This document shows positions 17,276 through 28,702 of a DNA stretch of 64,000 nt, one piece after another (position 1 is the stretch's first letter; every line of letters starts with the position of its first letter). Source of the DNA: DATARH01 sp963789255 (lineage in GTDB: Bacteria; Pseudomonadota; Alphaproteobacteria; ATCC43930; CGMCC-115725); NCBI GenBank assembly GCA_963789255.1, contig CAWBJW010000002.1, forward strand, positions 1,674,001 through 1,738,000, in the 5' to 3' direction. The notes beneath the pieces were generated by a model that was given only the letters and a program-made list of their open reading frames with translations, searched no databases and was not told the DNA's origin. A program made the position numbers and the translations under genes.

Positions 17276-19109
17276 ATGCCGTTGAAAAAAGAGACGCAAT
17301 ACCACGCCTGGTATTGGATCGCCGCGATGGCCGTGCTGATGATGATCCAGGCGGTCTATGCCTCCTATACCCAGATCGCGCAGCTCCCCTACAGCGATTT
17401 CCAGAATGATCTGAAAACCGGCAAAATCGCCGAGGTCCGGGTCAGCGGCAACTACGTTCAGGGGAAATTCAAGAAGCCCGATAAAAACGGCCTCACGGAA
17501 TTCATTACAACCCGCGTCGATCCGCAAATGGCGCAGGAGCTCGATAAGTACGGCGTGCAGTTTGCTGGCGAGATCGAGAGCACCTTTCTGCGCGATCTGC
17601 TGTCCTGGGTAATCCCGGTGGCATTGTTTTTCGGCGTGTGGATGTTCATTTACCGCCGTTTCGCCAGCCAGCAGGGGTTCGGCGGGTTGATGTCGGTCGG
17701 CCGGAGCAAGGCCAAGGTCTATGTCGAGACCGACACCAAGACGACCTTTGCCGACGTCGCCGGGGTCGATGAAGCCAAGGCCGAGTTGCAGGAGATCGTC
17801 GCTTTCCTGAAAGACCCGGAACGCTACGGCCGGCTGGGCGGCCGGGTGCCGAAGGGGGTGCTGCTGGTCGGACCGCCGGGCACCGGCAAGACGCTGTTGG
17901 CGCGCGCGGTTGCCGGCGAAGCCAATGTGCCGTTCTTCTCGATCAACGGCTCGGAATTCGTCGAGATGTTCGTCGGGGTCGGCGCGGCGCGGGTGCGCGA
18001 CCTGTTCGAGCAGGCCCGCCAGAAGGCGCCGTGCATCATCTTCATCGACGAGCTTGACGCGCTGGGGCGCGCCCGCGGCGCCTATCCCGGGGGCGGCGGG
18101 CATGACGAGAAGGAGCAGACGCTCAATCAGCTGTTCGAGCGAGCTCGACGGCTTCGACACGCGCGTCGGCATGATCCTCCTGGCGGCGACCAACCGCCCC
18201 GAGATCCTCGACCCGGCCTTGCTGCGCGCCGGCCGCTTCGACCGCCAGGTCCTGGTCGATCGTCCGGACAAGATCGGCCGCGTCCAGATCCTCGAGGTCC
18301 ACAGCCGCAAGATCCACATGTCCCCAGGGGTCGATCTCGAAACCGTGGCATCGCTGACCCCGGGCTTTACCGGCGCCGATCTCGCCAACCTGGTCAACGA
18401 GGCGGCGCTCCTGGCGACGCGGCGCGGCGCCGATTCGGTGACCCTGGCCGATTTCACCAACGCCATGGAGCGCATCGTCGCCGGCCTTGAAAAGAAGAAC
18501 CGGCTGCTCAACCCGCACGAGCGCGAGGTCGTCGCCCATCACGAGATGGGGCACGCGCTGGTTGCCCTGTCGCTGCCGGGCAGCGACAGGGTCCACAAAG
18601 TCTCGATCATCCCGCGCGGCATCGGTTCGCTCGGCTACACGATCCAGCGGCCGACCGAGGACCGCTTTCTGATGACCCGCCAGGAGCTCGAAAACAAGAT
18701 GGCGGTGCTGCTCGGCGGCAGGGCGGCCGAGCGCATCATCTTCGATGAGCTGTCGACCGGCGCCTCCGACGATCTCGTCAAGGTGACCGACATCGCGCGC
18801 AGCCTTGTCACCCGCTACGGGATGACCGAAGAACTGGGCCAGGTCGTCTATGAGAAGAGCCCGAACAGCTTCCTCGGCGGCGAGCAGCAGCAGATGACCT
18901 ACCTGGAGCGCAGCTACAGCGAGGAAACCGCGCGCGAGATCGACGCCGCGGTCAAGGCGATCGTCGACGCGGCCTTCCGCCGCACGGTGACCCTGCTGCG
19001 GGCGCAGCGCGACACGCTGGAACGCGGCGCGCGCCTGCTGCTCGAGCACGAAACCCTCGATGAGGCCGACCTTGCCGCGTTGCGCAAGGAACCTGCCGTC
19101 GCCGGCTAG
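17276..19109 (+). pseudogene. ftsH: ATP-dependent zinc metalloprotease FtsH, frameshifted
   Basis: Membrane-anchored AAA+ protease. Two N-terminal helices (about residues 12-30 and 110-125), Walker A GPPGTGKT, Walker B IIFIDELDALG, second region of homology NRPEILDPALLRAGRFDRQV, and the zinc site HHEMGH with a downstream Asp. The frame breaks at 18131-18146: CAGCTGTTCGAGCGAGCTCGACGG must lose one base to give the conserved NQLLSELDGFD-like stretch; it contains AGCT twice. About 610 residues when joined. The divergent N-terminus suggests this may be an extra FtsH paralogue, which would make a true loss tolerable; otherwise the shift is a sequence error. Confidence 0.88.
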
Positions 19110-20835
19110 GCAGGATCGGCGGAGGGTTCCTCCTTGCGGCCTTCGCCGGGCAGCGTCGGCTCGCGCCGGAGCGCCCAGCGCACCGTGGCGCCGCTCGGTC
19201 CGGTCGTGCCGCTCAGCACGATCTGCTGGGTTTTGCGCGGCTCGCCCGCGCCGAGATAGATGCTCTCGCCGAGGCTCATTTCGGCGCCCGCCGCGCGCAG
19301 CCGCCAGCGGGCGCCGCTGGGCAGCCGCAGCCGCGCGCCGCCGCCAGCCTCGATCAGCGAGGCTTCGACCGCCGGGTGCAGATGAAAGCGCACCGCGAAC
19401 GGCGCGCCGGAGCGCCCGGTCAGCTTGTCTTCGCCGCGCAGATCGTCGCCATCGGCGGCCAGATACAATTCGCGCGAATAGGTCACGCCGAAACGCGGAC
19501 GATAGCCGTCATGGGTGGCGGCGATCCATTGATGCCCGCCCTCTTCGGCGCGCTCGACGCGCACCGAGGCGGGGCCGCGGCCGAGCGAGCCGTCGGCGTG
19601 GATCTCGGTCGAGTTGGTGTCGCCGACGACCAGCACCGAATGTGCCGCGCTCGACCGCGCGACCCGCCGCCAGGCCGGTTTTGTGCCGCGATAGCCGCCG
19701 CAATTGACGATGATGCGCTCGCGCCCCTGGCTCAGCTCGAACGCCAGGGTCCCGGCATGCGCCTCGCCGTCGAAACCGCGCGGCGGCGGCTTACCGGCGT
19801 CGACGAGCACCAGGCTCTGCCCGCACTGCAAGCGCTGAAAGCCCAAATGCGGCGCCTGCATCGGAGCGTGGCCCCGCGTCTCCGAGCGCGTCAAGGCGAG
19901 ATCGACGAGGACGCCATCCTCCTCGACCGAATTGTTGAACAGCGCGAGACGGCGGTCGCCATGGCGAAAAAAGCGCAGCATCGGCGCCATGCGCTCGATC
20001 GTCTGCTGCAGCGCGCCGGGCACCTCGACTGTGCCGCGCGCAGCACCGCGCGGATGTCGATCAAGTCGCGCAGCACGGCAAGCTGGACCGACGGGCTGCG
20101 GGTGCGGTGGCCGCCATCGGGCAGAACCTGCACCGGCAGCTCGCGTTCCAGGGTCCGCAGCACCCGCGCCATGCGCTTTGGCGAGCCGCCGAGCGCGGCA
20201 AGCCCGCCGACGAGGCCCTTCAATGCCCGCAGCCGTTCCGCGCCGGCGAGTTCCCAGGCGGCGGTGCGCGCGAGGTGCCGCACCTGCCCGGCGATGCTCG
20301 CCAGCATCGCCCGGCGCAAGGCCCGGTCGGCTTCGCGTCCGGCGAGTTCCTCGAAATGCACGATCCAGGCAAAGATCCGGCTGGCCACGACATCGGACCG
20401 CCAGGCGACCGGGTGCCACGCGCGGTTGCCGGTGAGCCAACTGAGGACGAGGGCCCGGGCCGGGTCGCGGGCGGCGGCGCCGACGCCGATCAGGTCGGTG
20501 AGCCAGCCGAACCCATGCCAGGCGGCAAGCCATCCGGGGCCGGCGCCCGCCGGAAACCATACCGGCATCGGGTTGCGGATCAGCTCCCCGGCAAATTCGA
20601 TCTCGCCGGCGAGGATGGCGTTGCCCTGCTCGGCATCGCCCGGCCACCGCTCGCCGAGCTTGAGCCGCAGATCCGCCGGCACCGGACCAATCAGCGTATG
20701 GCGATAAAACGGCCCCGCAGCGAGCGCGCGCCACGCTTGGCGCCGCAATCGGGCGAACATATCCGCGGCCTCGGCATCCGAGGTCGCAGCGCCCGCCGGC
20801 GGATGCCCGCCGCGGATGATCGCAGCCGATTTCAT
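19106..20835 (-). pseudogene. Heparinase II/III-like protein, frameshifted
   Basis: The N-terminal alpha-helical toroid-like part (PFYRHTLIGPVPADLRLKLGERW, then ANRAWHPVAW-type residues) is followed by the C-terminal beta domain, with IVNCGGYRG, SSAAHSVLVVGDTNSTEIH and AVRFHLHPAVEASL, which are the heparinase II/III-like hallmarks (His and Tyr catalytic region). These proteins occur in Alphaproteobacteria beside rsmB, as here, and are thought to act on polysaccharide. The frame changes around 20027-20034 (GCACAGTCGAGG), either by loss of one base or gain of two. Its stop shares the CTAG with that of the convergent ftsH. Confidence 0.82.
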
Positions 20836-21129
20836 GGGCGCGACGCCACAAGCGTTGGGCCTGGGGCGGCGTCCTCCGAACCTGCCGCTCGGCGGAAGCC
20901 CGGGTCGACTTGCCCGGCGGTTGCATCCATGCCGCTTCGTAACAAGGAAAAGCACCGCCCGCAAGCCGCGCTCGGCCGTGCCGGCCCCGACCCCAACCCT
21001 CCTCCGTGTCCACGGGGGAGGAGTCCGCCGCGGCAGCGGCAGGCGGGAGGGGGTGGCACGCTCGATTGCGTGAGCGAATGCCTGCCGGCGCGGATGCCGG
21101 GGATGTCCCCTCGCGCGCCGGGGGGCGAA

Positions 21130-22463
21130 TCAGGACATGCCGAGCTTCACCAGGCGGACGGCATAAAACCCGTCGATCCCGTCGTGTTCGGCGAGATGGC
21201 AGGGGAGGGTGCGCAGGTCGCCCTCGGGCGTCACCCATTCGGGCGGCGCACCGATCGCGGCCGGCTCGATCGGCCGATGCTCGACCGGAGCGCCCGAGCG
21301 CAGCAATGCCGCGACCCGCTGCGGACCTTCTTCGGGCTCGAGCGAGCAGGTGCAATAGACCAGCGGTGCCGCCCGGCCGCACGATATCGACCGCGGCGCG
21401 CAGCAGGTTCTCTTGCACGACCGCGAGGCGGGCAACATCCTCCGGGTGCTTCAGATGGGGCAGGTCGGGGTGGCGCCGGATGGCGCCGGTCGCGGTGCAC
21501 GGCGCATCGAGCAGCACGGCATCGACCGGACGCTCGGGCCGCCAAGTCAGCGCATCGGCGGCCATCGCCGAGACCGGCAGATCCAGCCGGCGCAGATTGG
21601 CGACCAGCCGGTCGAGCCGGCGGGCCGACCGGTCGATCGCGGTCACCCGCGCGCCGGCTTTGGCCGAGCTGCGCGGTCTTGCCGCCCGGCGCGGCGCACA
21701 GATCGACGACTTCGCTGCCGGCGACCCCGTCAAACAGCCGCACGGGCAGGGAAGCCGCCGCATCCTGGATCCACCAGGCACCCTCGGCGTAACCGGGCAG
21801 GGCCGTCACCGAACCGCCGCCCGCCCGCCGCAGCGACCCGGTCGGCAGCTTGGTCGCCTGCAGTTTCTCGCACCACGACTCGTCATCCTGGCGCAGCGTC
21901 AGGTCGAGCGGCGCCTCCTTCAGATGCGCGCCGGCGATGGCGCGGGCGCACTCTTCGCCATAGGCGCGGCTCCACGATTGCCACAGCCAATCGGGAGTGT
22001 TGAGGCGCGCGGCATCGTGACCTGCGACGCGGCCGGGGCCTTCGAGGCTGAGACGGCGCAGCACCGCATTGACCAAGCCCTTGTGCGACAGGAACCCCAT
22101 GACGTGAGCGAGGTCGACGCTGGTGGCGACCGCGGCATGCGGCGGCGTCCGCAGGAACAGGAGTTGGGCGACGCCGAGCCGCAAGATGTCGTGAATGGCT
22201 GCGGCGCGCGGCGCCAGCGGGGTGTTGAGGCAATCGGCGATCAGCGCATCGATCTGGCCGAGCCGGCGCAGCACCGTCGCCACCAGCAACCGGGCGAAGG
22301 CACGGTCGCGCGCCGGCAATTGCGCCATCACCGGGTGGTCCTCGATCGCGTCGTCGAGCGGCCGCTTGCGGCGCAACACCGCCCCGACCAGCTCGAGGGC
22401 GACGTGGCGTGCGGTTGGCGCGGGAGGCATCGCGGTTCTGTCGTAAGGTGCTGCTGTCGCCAT
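21130..22463 (-). pseudogene. rsmB: 16S rRNA cytosine-967 methyltransferase RsmB, two frameshifts
   Basis: SAM-dependent 16S rRNA m5C methyltransferase. An N-terminal NusB-like domain (ARHVALELVGAVLRR to LNTPDWLW) is followed by the methyltransferase domain: VVDLCAAPGGKTAQL (motif I), DAPCTATG with the releasing Cys, and VYCTCSLEPEEG with the catalytic Cys. The pieces lie in three successive frames. One extra base lies in GCAGCTCGGCC (near 21664-21670; expected GCAGCTGGCC or GCAGCTCGCC, giving QLAKAGARVTAID), another in GGCACCGCTGGTC (21363-21367; expected GGTLVYCTCS). The gene order with the heparinase-like gene is typical. Confidence 0.87.
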
Positions 22464-22594
22464 GGGCCGAAGGGAAGCAGGAAAGAGGTTGCCCGCGCAA
22501 ACACCGCCCGGCAGGCATCGTTCCGGAAAAAGCGCGTCGCACCGCGAGGCGCTCGGCGCTTGAGACGACGCGGCGCGATCGCCATATTGGCCCG

Positions 22595-22780
22595 ATGACC
22601 GCAAAACCGAGCGACCGAGACCAAACGCTGGCGCAGCAGCCGGCCAAGAGCCCGGCGGGGCCCGCTGGAAATCCACCGGCCGACGCACCTCCGCGGCCGC
22701 GCGAGATCGGCGGGCCGAAGGGACCGGAGCCGACCCGGTACGGCGACTGGGAAGTGGGCGGCCGCTGCACCGATTTCTGA
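22595..22780 (+). CDS. DUF1674 protein (SdhAF4-like)
   Basis: A 61-residue protein ending REIGGPKGPEPTRYGDWEV and then GGRCTDF, the highly conserved DUF1674 signature. The mitochondrial member SDHAF4 helps assemble the flavinylated succinate dehydrogenase subunit; bacterial homologues are presumed to do the same. The N-terminus is low-complexity Pro/Ala-rich as usual. It is divergent from rsmB with 131 bp between. Confidence 0.85.
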   Translation: MTAKPSDRDQTLAQQPAKSPAGPAGNPPADAPPRPREIGGPKGPEPTRYGDWEVGGRCTDF

Positions 22781-22811
22781 GCCGACAATGGCCGTCCGGC
22801 TGACCGGCGCC

Positions 22812-22977
22812 GCTTCCCTGCCAATTCCCTGCGGCGGCGATTTATACCCTGCGTGCCGGCGAAAAATTCCCTGCGCCGCCCCGGGAATTTCCACAAAATA
22901 GCAGCGTTTCCAATAGGATGCGTCGGTGGAACCGGTGAAATCGCGAAATTTTCCCTGCCGGCAGGGAATTGGCCTAG
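22812..22977. repeat. Cluster of TTCCCTGC-type short repeats
   Basis: The gap between the DUF1674 and ridA genes holds five or more copies of (A/T)TTCCCTG(C) with variable spacing, one of them forming CCCTGCCGGCAGGG. It has an A/T-richer composition than its surroundings. I know similar repeated CCCTG motifs from intergenic regions of Alphaproteobacteria; their function is unknown. Confidence 0.4.
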
Positions 22978-23366
22978 AGGATCGCGACCGCTTCGATCTC
23001 GATGAGGAACTCGGGCTGCGCCAAGGCCACGACCGCGACCAGCGTGTGGGCCGGCATCTTCTTGCCGAAGAAGGCTTCGCGGATCGGGCCGTAATCGGCG
23101 CGGTGGCGGATGTCGGTCAGGTAGGTGTTAACCTTGACGATGTCGGCCATCGTGCCGCCGCCGGCCTCGACCTGGGCCTTCAGGCATTGCAAGGCGGCGC
23201 GGGCCTGCGCCTTGAAGTCGCCGGCATGGAGGGCGCCGCCCTCGGCGGTGTAGGCGACCTGACCGGCGATATAGAGGATCGTCTGCGCGCCGCTGACCTT
23301 GACCGCCTGCGCATAGGCCGGCGGGTCGTAGACGCTCTTTGCAGCGTAGGGTTCGATCGTGGCCAT
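22974..23366 (-). CDS. RidA-family protein
   Basis: A 130-residue RidA/YjgF/UK114-family protein, expected to be a trimeric enamine/imine deaminase. Conserved parts: ILYIAGQVAYTAEGG, ALQCLKAQVEAGGGTMADIVKVNTYLTDI and IEIEAVAIL. The Arg that binds the carboxylate in classical RidA (R.QT.) is not evident, so it belongs to one of the Rid subfamilies with unclear substrate. Followed 54 bp away by a minus-strand Nudix gene. Confidence 0.85.
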   Translation of the reverse strand: MATIEPYAAKSVYDPPAYAQAVKVSGAQTILYIAGQVAYTAEGGALHAGDFKAQARAALQCLKAQVEAGGGTMADIVKVNTYLTDIRHRADYGPIREAFFGKKMPAHTLVAVVALAQPEFLIEIEAVAIL

Positions 23367-23420
23367 CGCGTTCCTCCTGTTATTCGCTTCGCCGCCGCGG
23401 CGGCGGTCGTCGAGGGCTGA

Positions 23421-23912
23421 TCAGGGTTCCGCCTGCTGCGCCAGCGCCAGGTCCATGAGCGGCAGCAGGGTCGGGAAGGTCGGGTAATGCCCGGCGACGA
23501 TCTCGGCCCGGTTGGCCCAGGCGACTGCGGCGGCATCATCGCCGGCGACGCCATCGCCCGATTGCCAGATCCCGCGCACCGCGATCAGCGTGTAGTGAAA
23601 CTGGACGCGGCCTTGCGTGTCGCGATGGATCGCGTCGTGGACATTGAGAATGCCGGCTGGCTCGGCGACGATGCCGGTTTCCTCCGCCAGCTCGCGCATC
23701 GCCCCGTCGCGGACGGTTTCGCCGAGTTCGAGGACGCCGCCGGGAAACCCCCAGCGCCCGGCATTGGGCTGCTGCGCGCGCTGCACGATCAATGCCCTGG
23801 CATCTGATCCGGCGCCGCGCATTACGACGGCCAGCACGGCGACGATCGGCCGCTCGGGATAGCGCCGCGCGGCGCGGCGCGCGTCGAGATCGGCGGAGGT
23901 CGGTTCGCTCAC
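23421..23912 (-). CDS. Nudix hydrolase
   Basis: A 163-residue Nudix protein, hydrolysing a nucleoside diphosphate linked to another moiety. The Nudix box is complete: GGVLELGETVRDGAMRELAE followed by ETGI matches G-x5-E-x7-REU-x-EE-x-GU. QQPNAGRWGFPGG precedes it, as in ADP-ribose/NADH-type members. Substrate uncertain. It lies upstream of ridA on the same strand and downstream of a strong palindrome that separates it from thiC. Confidence 0.88.
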   Translation of the reverse strand: MSEPTSADLDARRAARRYPERPIVAVLAVVMRGAGSDARALIVQRAQQPNAGRWGFPGGVLELGETVRDGAMRELAEETGIVAEPAGILNVHDAIHRDTQGRVQFHYTLIAVRGIWQSGDGVAGDDAAAVAWANRAEIVAGHYPTFPTLLPLMDLALAQQAEP

Positions 23913-23920
23913 TCGAAAGC

Positions 23921-24019
23921 CCCCACCCCAGCCCTCCCCCGCTTGCGGGGGAGGGAGCTATTCCCGCATCTCGGCCAAGATCTCCCTCCCCCGCAAGCGG
24001 GGGAGGGTCGGGGTGGGGG
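23921..24019. repeat. Long double-palindrome between thiC and the Nudix gene
   Basis: Two inverse arms of about 36 bp (CCCCACCCCAGCCCTCCCCC... and its mirror) each contain the self-complementary CCCTCCCCCGCTTGCGGG plus GGAGGG, around a 26-nt spacer. It would fold as one large cruciform or as two hairpins. It probably terminates thiC transcription. Shorter relatives are at 2033-2057 and around 21000-21030. Confidence 0.7.
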
Positions 24020-24040
24020 CTGACCCCGCATGTAGCCTGC

Positions 24041-25900
<1,860 letters not shown>

Positions 25901-25975
25901 GGGGGTCTCCGTTGCCGGTTGAACGAAGACCCGGATCGGTAGCGATGCGGGAAACGGCATCCGCCGAAGCGTTCC

Positions 25976-26075
25976 TGTCCCTACGCCGGTACGACCCGGA
26001 TCAGGTTCGAAGGGTTCACCGCGCGCCGTAGCCCCTTTGGCCAGCGATATCTCAGCCCCTTCGCCGGGGCACCCC
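25976..26075 (-). promoter_or_regulatory. TPP (THI-box) riboswitch upstream of thiC
   Basis: Read on the minus strand, the segment begins GGGGTGCCCC, contains GGGGCTGAGAT (the pyrimidine-binding CTGAGA), then ACCCTTCGAACCTGATCCGG (the pyrophosphate-sensing arm) and ends GCCGGCGTAGGGACAGG. These are the conserved THI-box elements in correct order, 75 nt before ATG 25900. It should lower thiC expression when thiamine pyrophosphate is high. Confidence 0.95.
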
Positions 26076-26303
26076 TTGGATGCTCAGATTATCGGCAGAG
26101 TGGCCCTCCGCCGTCAAGCACCACCGCGGCCCCGGCGCATGCCGCCGGCTTGCCGCCGGGCAGTGTTGACGCTGATGCATCCCAAGGCTGCGATGGTGCG
26201 ATACCGCAGGTAGTGGCCGTTATCGCTGCCTTCCTCTAAGAATAGGGTAGGCCGCCATATCGAGCGGCCGCATTGCCGGGTAAATCGCACATTGGGCGGG
26301 GTC

Positions 26304-27161
26304 ATGGTTGCCTTCTACGCGTTCGCCCTTGCCATCCTGCAAGGTATTACCGAGCTGTTCCCGATCAGCAGCCTCGGCCACACCGTGATCGTGCCGTCGC
26401 TGCTCGGGTGGTCGCTCGACCAGCACTCGCCCGCTTTCCTGCCTTTCGTCGTCGTGCTCCATGTCGGCACCGCCGCGGCATTGCTCCTGTATTTCTGGCG
26501 CGACTGGCTGTTTGTCGCACAGGGCCTGGTCGGCGTCGGCCGGCGCGGCAGCAGGTCGGCCGCCGAAGCCCGGCGGCTCTTCGGACTCATCGTCGTCGCC
26601 ACCCTGCCGGCCGTGCTGATCGGTTTTCTCGCCGAGAAGTGGGTCCGCGGCCTGTTTGCATCGCCGCTGATCGCGGCGCTGTTTCTGATCGTCAACGGCT
26701 TTCTGCTGCTCGCCGGCGACCGCCTGCGCGACCGGGCGTCGGATGACGGACGGCAACAGCGCCTGACGACGCTCGGCTGGCGGGGCGCGCTGGCGATCGG
26801 CGTCTGGCAGTGCGCGGCCTTCATCCCCGGCATTTCACGCTCGGGCGCGGCGATGGTCGGCGGCCTCGTCGTCGGCCTGCATCATGCGGAATCGGCCCAT
26901 TTTTCGTTCCTGATCGCGACGCCGATCATCGCCGGCGCGGCGGTATTGGAAGTGCCCAAGCTGCTGGCCTTGCCCGGCGCCGGGATCAGTTCGCTGGCGA
27001 TCGCCGCCGGCATCGCCGCGGGGGTCACTGCCTTTGCCAGCGTCGCGTTCCTGATGCGCTATTTCCGCCGGCACAATTTCGAGGATGCGCTGGTCCCGTT
27101 TGCGATCTACTGCTGGGCGGCGGGCGCCGCCGCCGCGCTCGCTCTGGCGCTGCGCGGTTAG
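26304..27161 (+). CDS. uppP: Undecaprenyl-diphosphatase UppP (BacA)
   Basis: Integral membrane phosphatase recycling undecaprenyl pyrophosphate for peptidoglycan synthesis. The signature QGITELFPISSLGH (Glu-rich motif 1) and PGISRSGAAMVGGLVVGL (motif 2, catalytic Ser/Arg) are both present, with seven to eight hydrophobic helices. It lacks none of the key residues. The start is MVAFYAF at 26304; ATG 26292 would add four residues. It converges with the lipoprotein gene, 1 bp apart. Confidence 0.92.
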   Translation: MVAFYAFALAILQGITELFPISSLGHTVIVPSLLGWSLDQHSPAFLPFVVVLHVGTAAALLLYFWRDWLFVAQGLVGVGRRGSRSAAEARRLFGLIVVATLPAVLIGFLAEKWVRGLFASPLIAALFLIVNGFLLLAGDRLRDRASDDGRQQRLTTLGWRGALAIGVWQCAAFIPGISRSGAAMVGGLVVGLHHAESAHFSFLIATPIIAGAAVLEVPKLLALPGAGISSLAIAAGIAAGVTAFASVAFLMRYFRRHNFEDALVPFAIYCWAAGAAAALALALRG

Positions 27162-27162
27162 T

Positions 27163-27471
27163 TCAGCCCGGCTTGGCGAACCCCTTCGCCCGCATGCACG
27201 AACCGACGATCGCCGTGGCGCGGTCGCGCGTCTGATCGAGCTGGTTCTGGGTCTCGACACGGACCACGCCCGAGCGTTGCCAATCGGTGGAGCGGGTGGC
27301 GAGGATGTCCTGATCGATATCGGAATCGGTCTTGACCGCGCTCCCGGCCAAGGTGCGGCAGTCGCGATATTCCTTGGCGGTCGCCGCCGCGTTGACGCCC
27401 GGTTTGGTCCAGTTCCCTGCCGCGGCGCAGCCGGCCAGCAGCAGCGCCAATCCGACCCAACCGCACCTCAC
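27163..27471 (-). CDS. Small lipoprotein of unknown function
   Basis: A 102-residue protein with a lipoprotein signal: LALLLAGC at residues 8-15 puts the acylated Cys at 15. The mature part has two further Cys (YRDCRTLAG and GSCMRAKGF) that could form a disulfide, in the YxxCR.A....MR..GF arrangement common in small periplasmic alphaproteobacterial lipoproteins. It is the last gene of the Gld-like operon, overlapping DUF1289 by 4 nt. Confidence 0.7.
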   Translation of the reverse strand: MRCGWVGLALLLAGCAAAGNWTKPGVNAAATAKEYRDCRTLAGSAVKTDSDIDQDILATRSTDWQRSGVVRVETQNQLDQTRDRATAIVGSCMRAKGFAKPG

Positions 27472-27671
27472 CCCTCGCCCTCCGCCGCTTCCCGGCGGCG
27501 CGCTGCGAGCCGCGCCAGGATCGCGCGCTTCTCGGCGGGGCTCGCATCGTACCAGCCGGCGATCTCGGCGATCGTGCGCAAACAGAAGCGGCAGCGCCGC
27601 GCCGCCGGATCCATCAGGCAGATGCCGAGGCAGGGCGAGGTCGGGGTCGGCTCCGGCACGTCCGGCATCAT
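27468..27671 (-). CDS. DUF1289 Cys-rich protein
   Basis: A 67-residue protein with the DUF1289 signature SPCLGICLMD followed by CRFCLRTIAEIAGW; four Cys in C-x3-C-x8-C-x2-C spacing suggest a metal or Fe-S site. Function unknown. Both ends overlap neighbours by 4 nt, indicating translational coupling with the DUF4340 gene upstream and the lipoprotein downstream. Confidence 0.83.
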   Translation of the reverse strand: MMPDVPEPTPTSPCLGICLMDPAARRCRFCLRTIAEIAGWYDASPAEKRAILARLAARRREAAEGEG

Positions 27672-28690
27672 GAGCCTTTCGGCGGCATCAGCAGATCGGC
27701 GAGGGTGGTGCGCAGCAGCTTTGCCCGTCCGACCGGGATCGCATAGGTCCAGGGTGCAAGCCTGCCGTCGAGCTTCGTGCCGTCGGAGGCGGCGGCGCCC
27801 GTCCCCGACGCGTCGATCGCGACCCAATCGGCCTTGCCGCGTGCAAACAGCCGAAGATTGACCGTCAGCCCGTCGAACGTCGTGAACACCGCGCTCGCCA
27901 CCCCGCTGTCCGGCACCGGCAGCTCGGCGCGTGGCTTCACATCATCGAGAGCGAGGCCGGCGAGCGCCCCGGCCGGCGCGGCGAGCGCCGCATCGGCCTT
28001 GAATTTGGCGTCGGGGGGCGCGTCCACGACAGTGAATTTGCCATCCGGCATGGCGCGGCGGAGCACCAGCAGCTTGCCGTCATTGCCGGTCAGCGCGACC
28101 GAGGCGATGCGCGACCCTGGGATGTCGAGGATTTGGCGATCGAGCCAGTCGGCCATGTCTGCCGGCAGGTCGAGCGAGCCGCGAGCGAGCCAGGCGCGGC
28201 GTCCGCCGGGCTTGCGGACATAGACGCCATCGTGGCCGCCGCCCAGGTAGTCGGGCCTGATTTTGCCGACAATCAGCTCGGCGACGTCCTTGCCGGCACG
28301 ATCGCGCACTGCGATCAGCGTCGATTTGCCATTGCCCGGGTCGTCGAGACCGAGCCGCCCGAACAGCTCGGGCCGCGCGGTCTTCCGCTCGACCAGGGTG
28401 AGTTCGGCAAGCCCGAGGAGCAGCCGGCGCAGCTTGTCCGGCGCGGCCGGGTAGTTGCCCTTCTCGACCATCAGCCAATGCCCGCCGACCTCGGCGAAAT
28501 TGGCGGTGGTCGCGCCGTGCGCGAGGTGCACCCAGACGAGGTCGCCGAGTTTGGCCGCCAGGCCCGGAAACATGCGCGCGCTGCGCACCGCCGGGCTCAC
28601 ATAGCGGTCGCCGCTCGCCAGCGCGAAGATGGCTGCCGCGACCAGCACGACCGTCGCGCCGACCAGCAGCAGGAAGCCCCGTTTCTGCAT
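27668..28690 (-). CDS. DUF4340 protein of Gld-like transporter operon
   Basis: A 340-residue protein with one N-terminal membrane anchor (FLLLVGATVVLVAAAIFAL) and a large periplasmic part with repeats of a DUF4340 fold (LGLDDPGNGKSTLIAVRDRAGKDVAELIVG; YVRKPGGRRAWLARGSLDLPADMADWLDR). DUF4340 proteins are regularly encoded with GldG-like proteins and ABC-2 transporters, as here. The biochemical role is unknown; an envelope-associated accessory is inferred. Confidence 0.8.
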   Translation of the reverse strand: MQKRGFLLLVGATVVLVAAAIFALASGDRYVSPAVRSARMFPGLAAKLGDLVWVHLAHGATTANFAEVGGHWLMVEKGNYPAAPDKLRRLLLGLAELTLVERKTARPELFGRLGLDDPGNGKSTLIAVRDRAGKDVAELIVGKIRPDYLGGGHDGVYVRKPGGRRAWLARGSLDLPADMADWLDRQILDIPGSRIASVALTGNDGKLLVLRRAMPDGKFTVVDAPPDAKFKADAALAAPAGALAGLALDDVKPRAELPVPDSGVASAVFTTFDGLTVNLRLFARGKADWVAIDASGTGAAASDGTKLDGRLAPWTYAIPVGRAKLLRTTLADLLMPPKGS

Positions 28691-28702
28691 CGTGCCTCCC
28701 GA

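Noticed and set aside
22595..22780. Longer protein starting at ATG 22409 upstream of the DUF1674 gene
   Set aside because: The upstream 62 residues overlap the rsmB start on the opposite strand and have no conserved content; the DUF1674 family normally starts at MTAKPS-like sequence.
23921..24019. CRISPR-like array
   Set aside because: Only two inverse arms with one spacer; repeats are inverted, not direct, and no cas genes are near.
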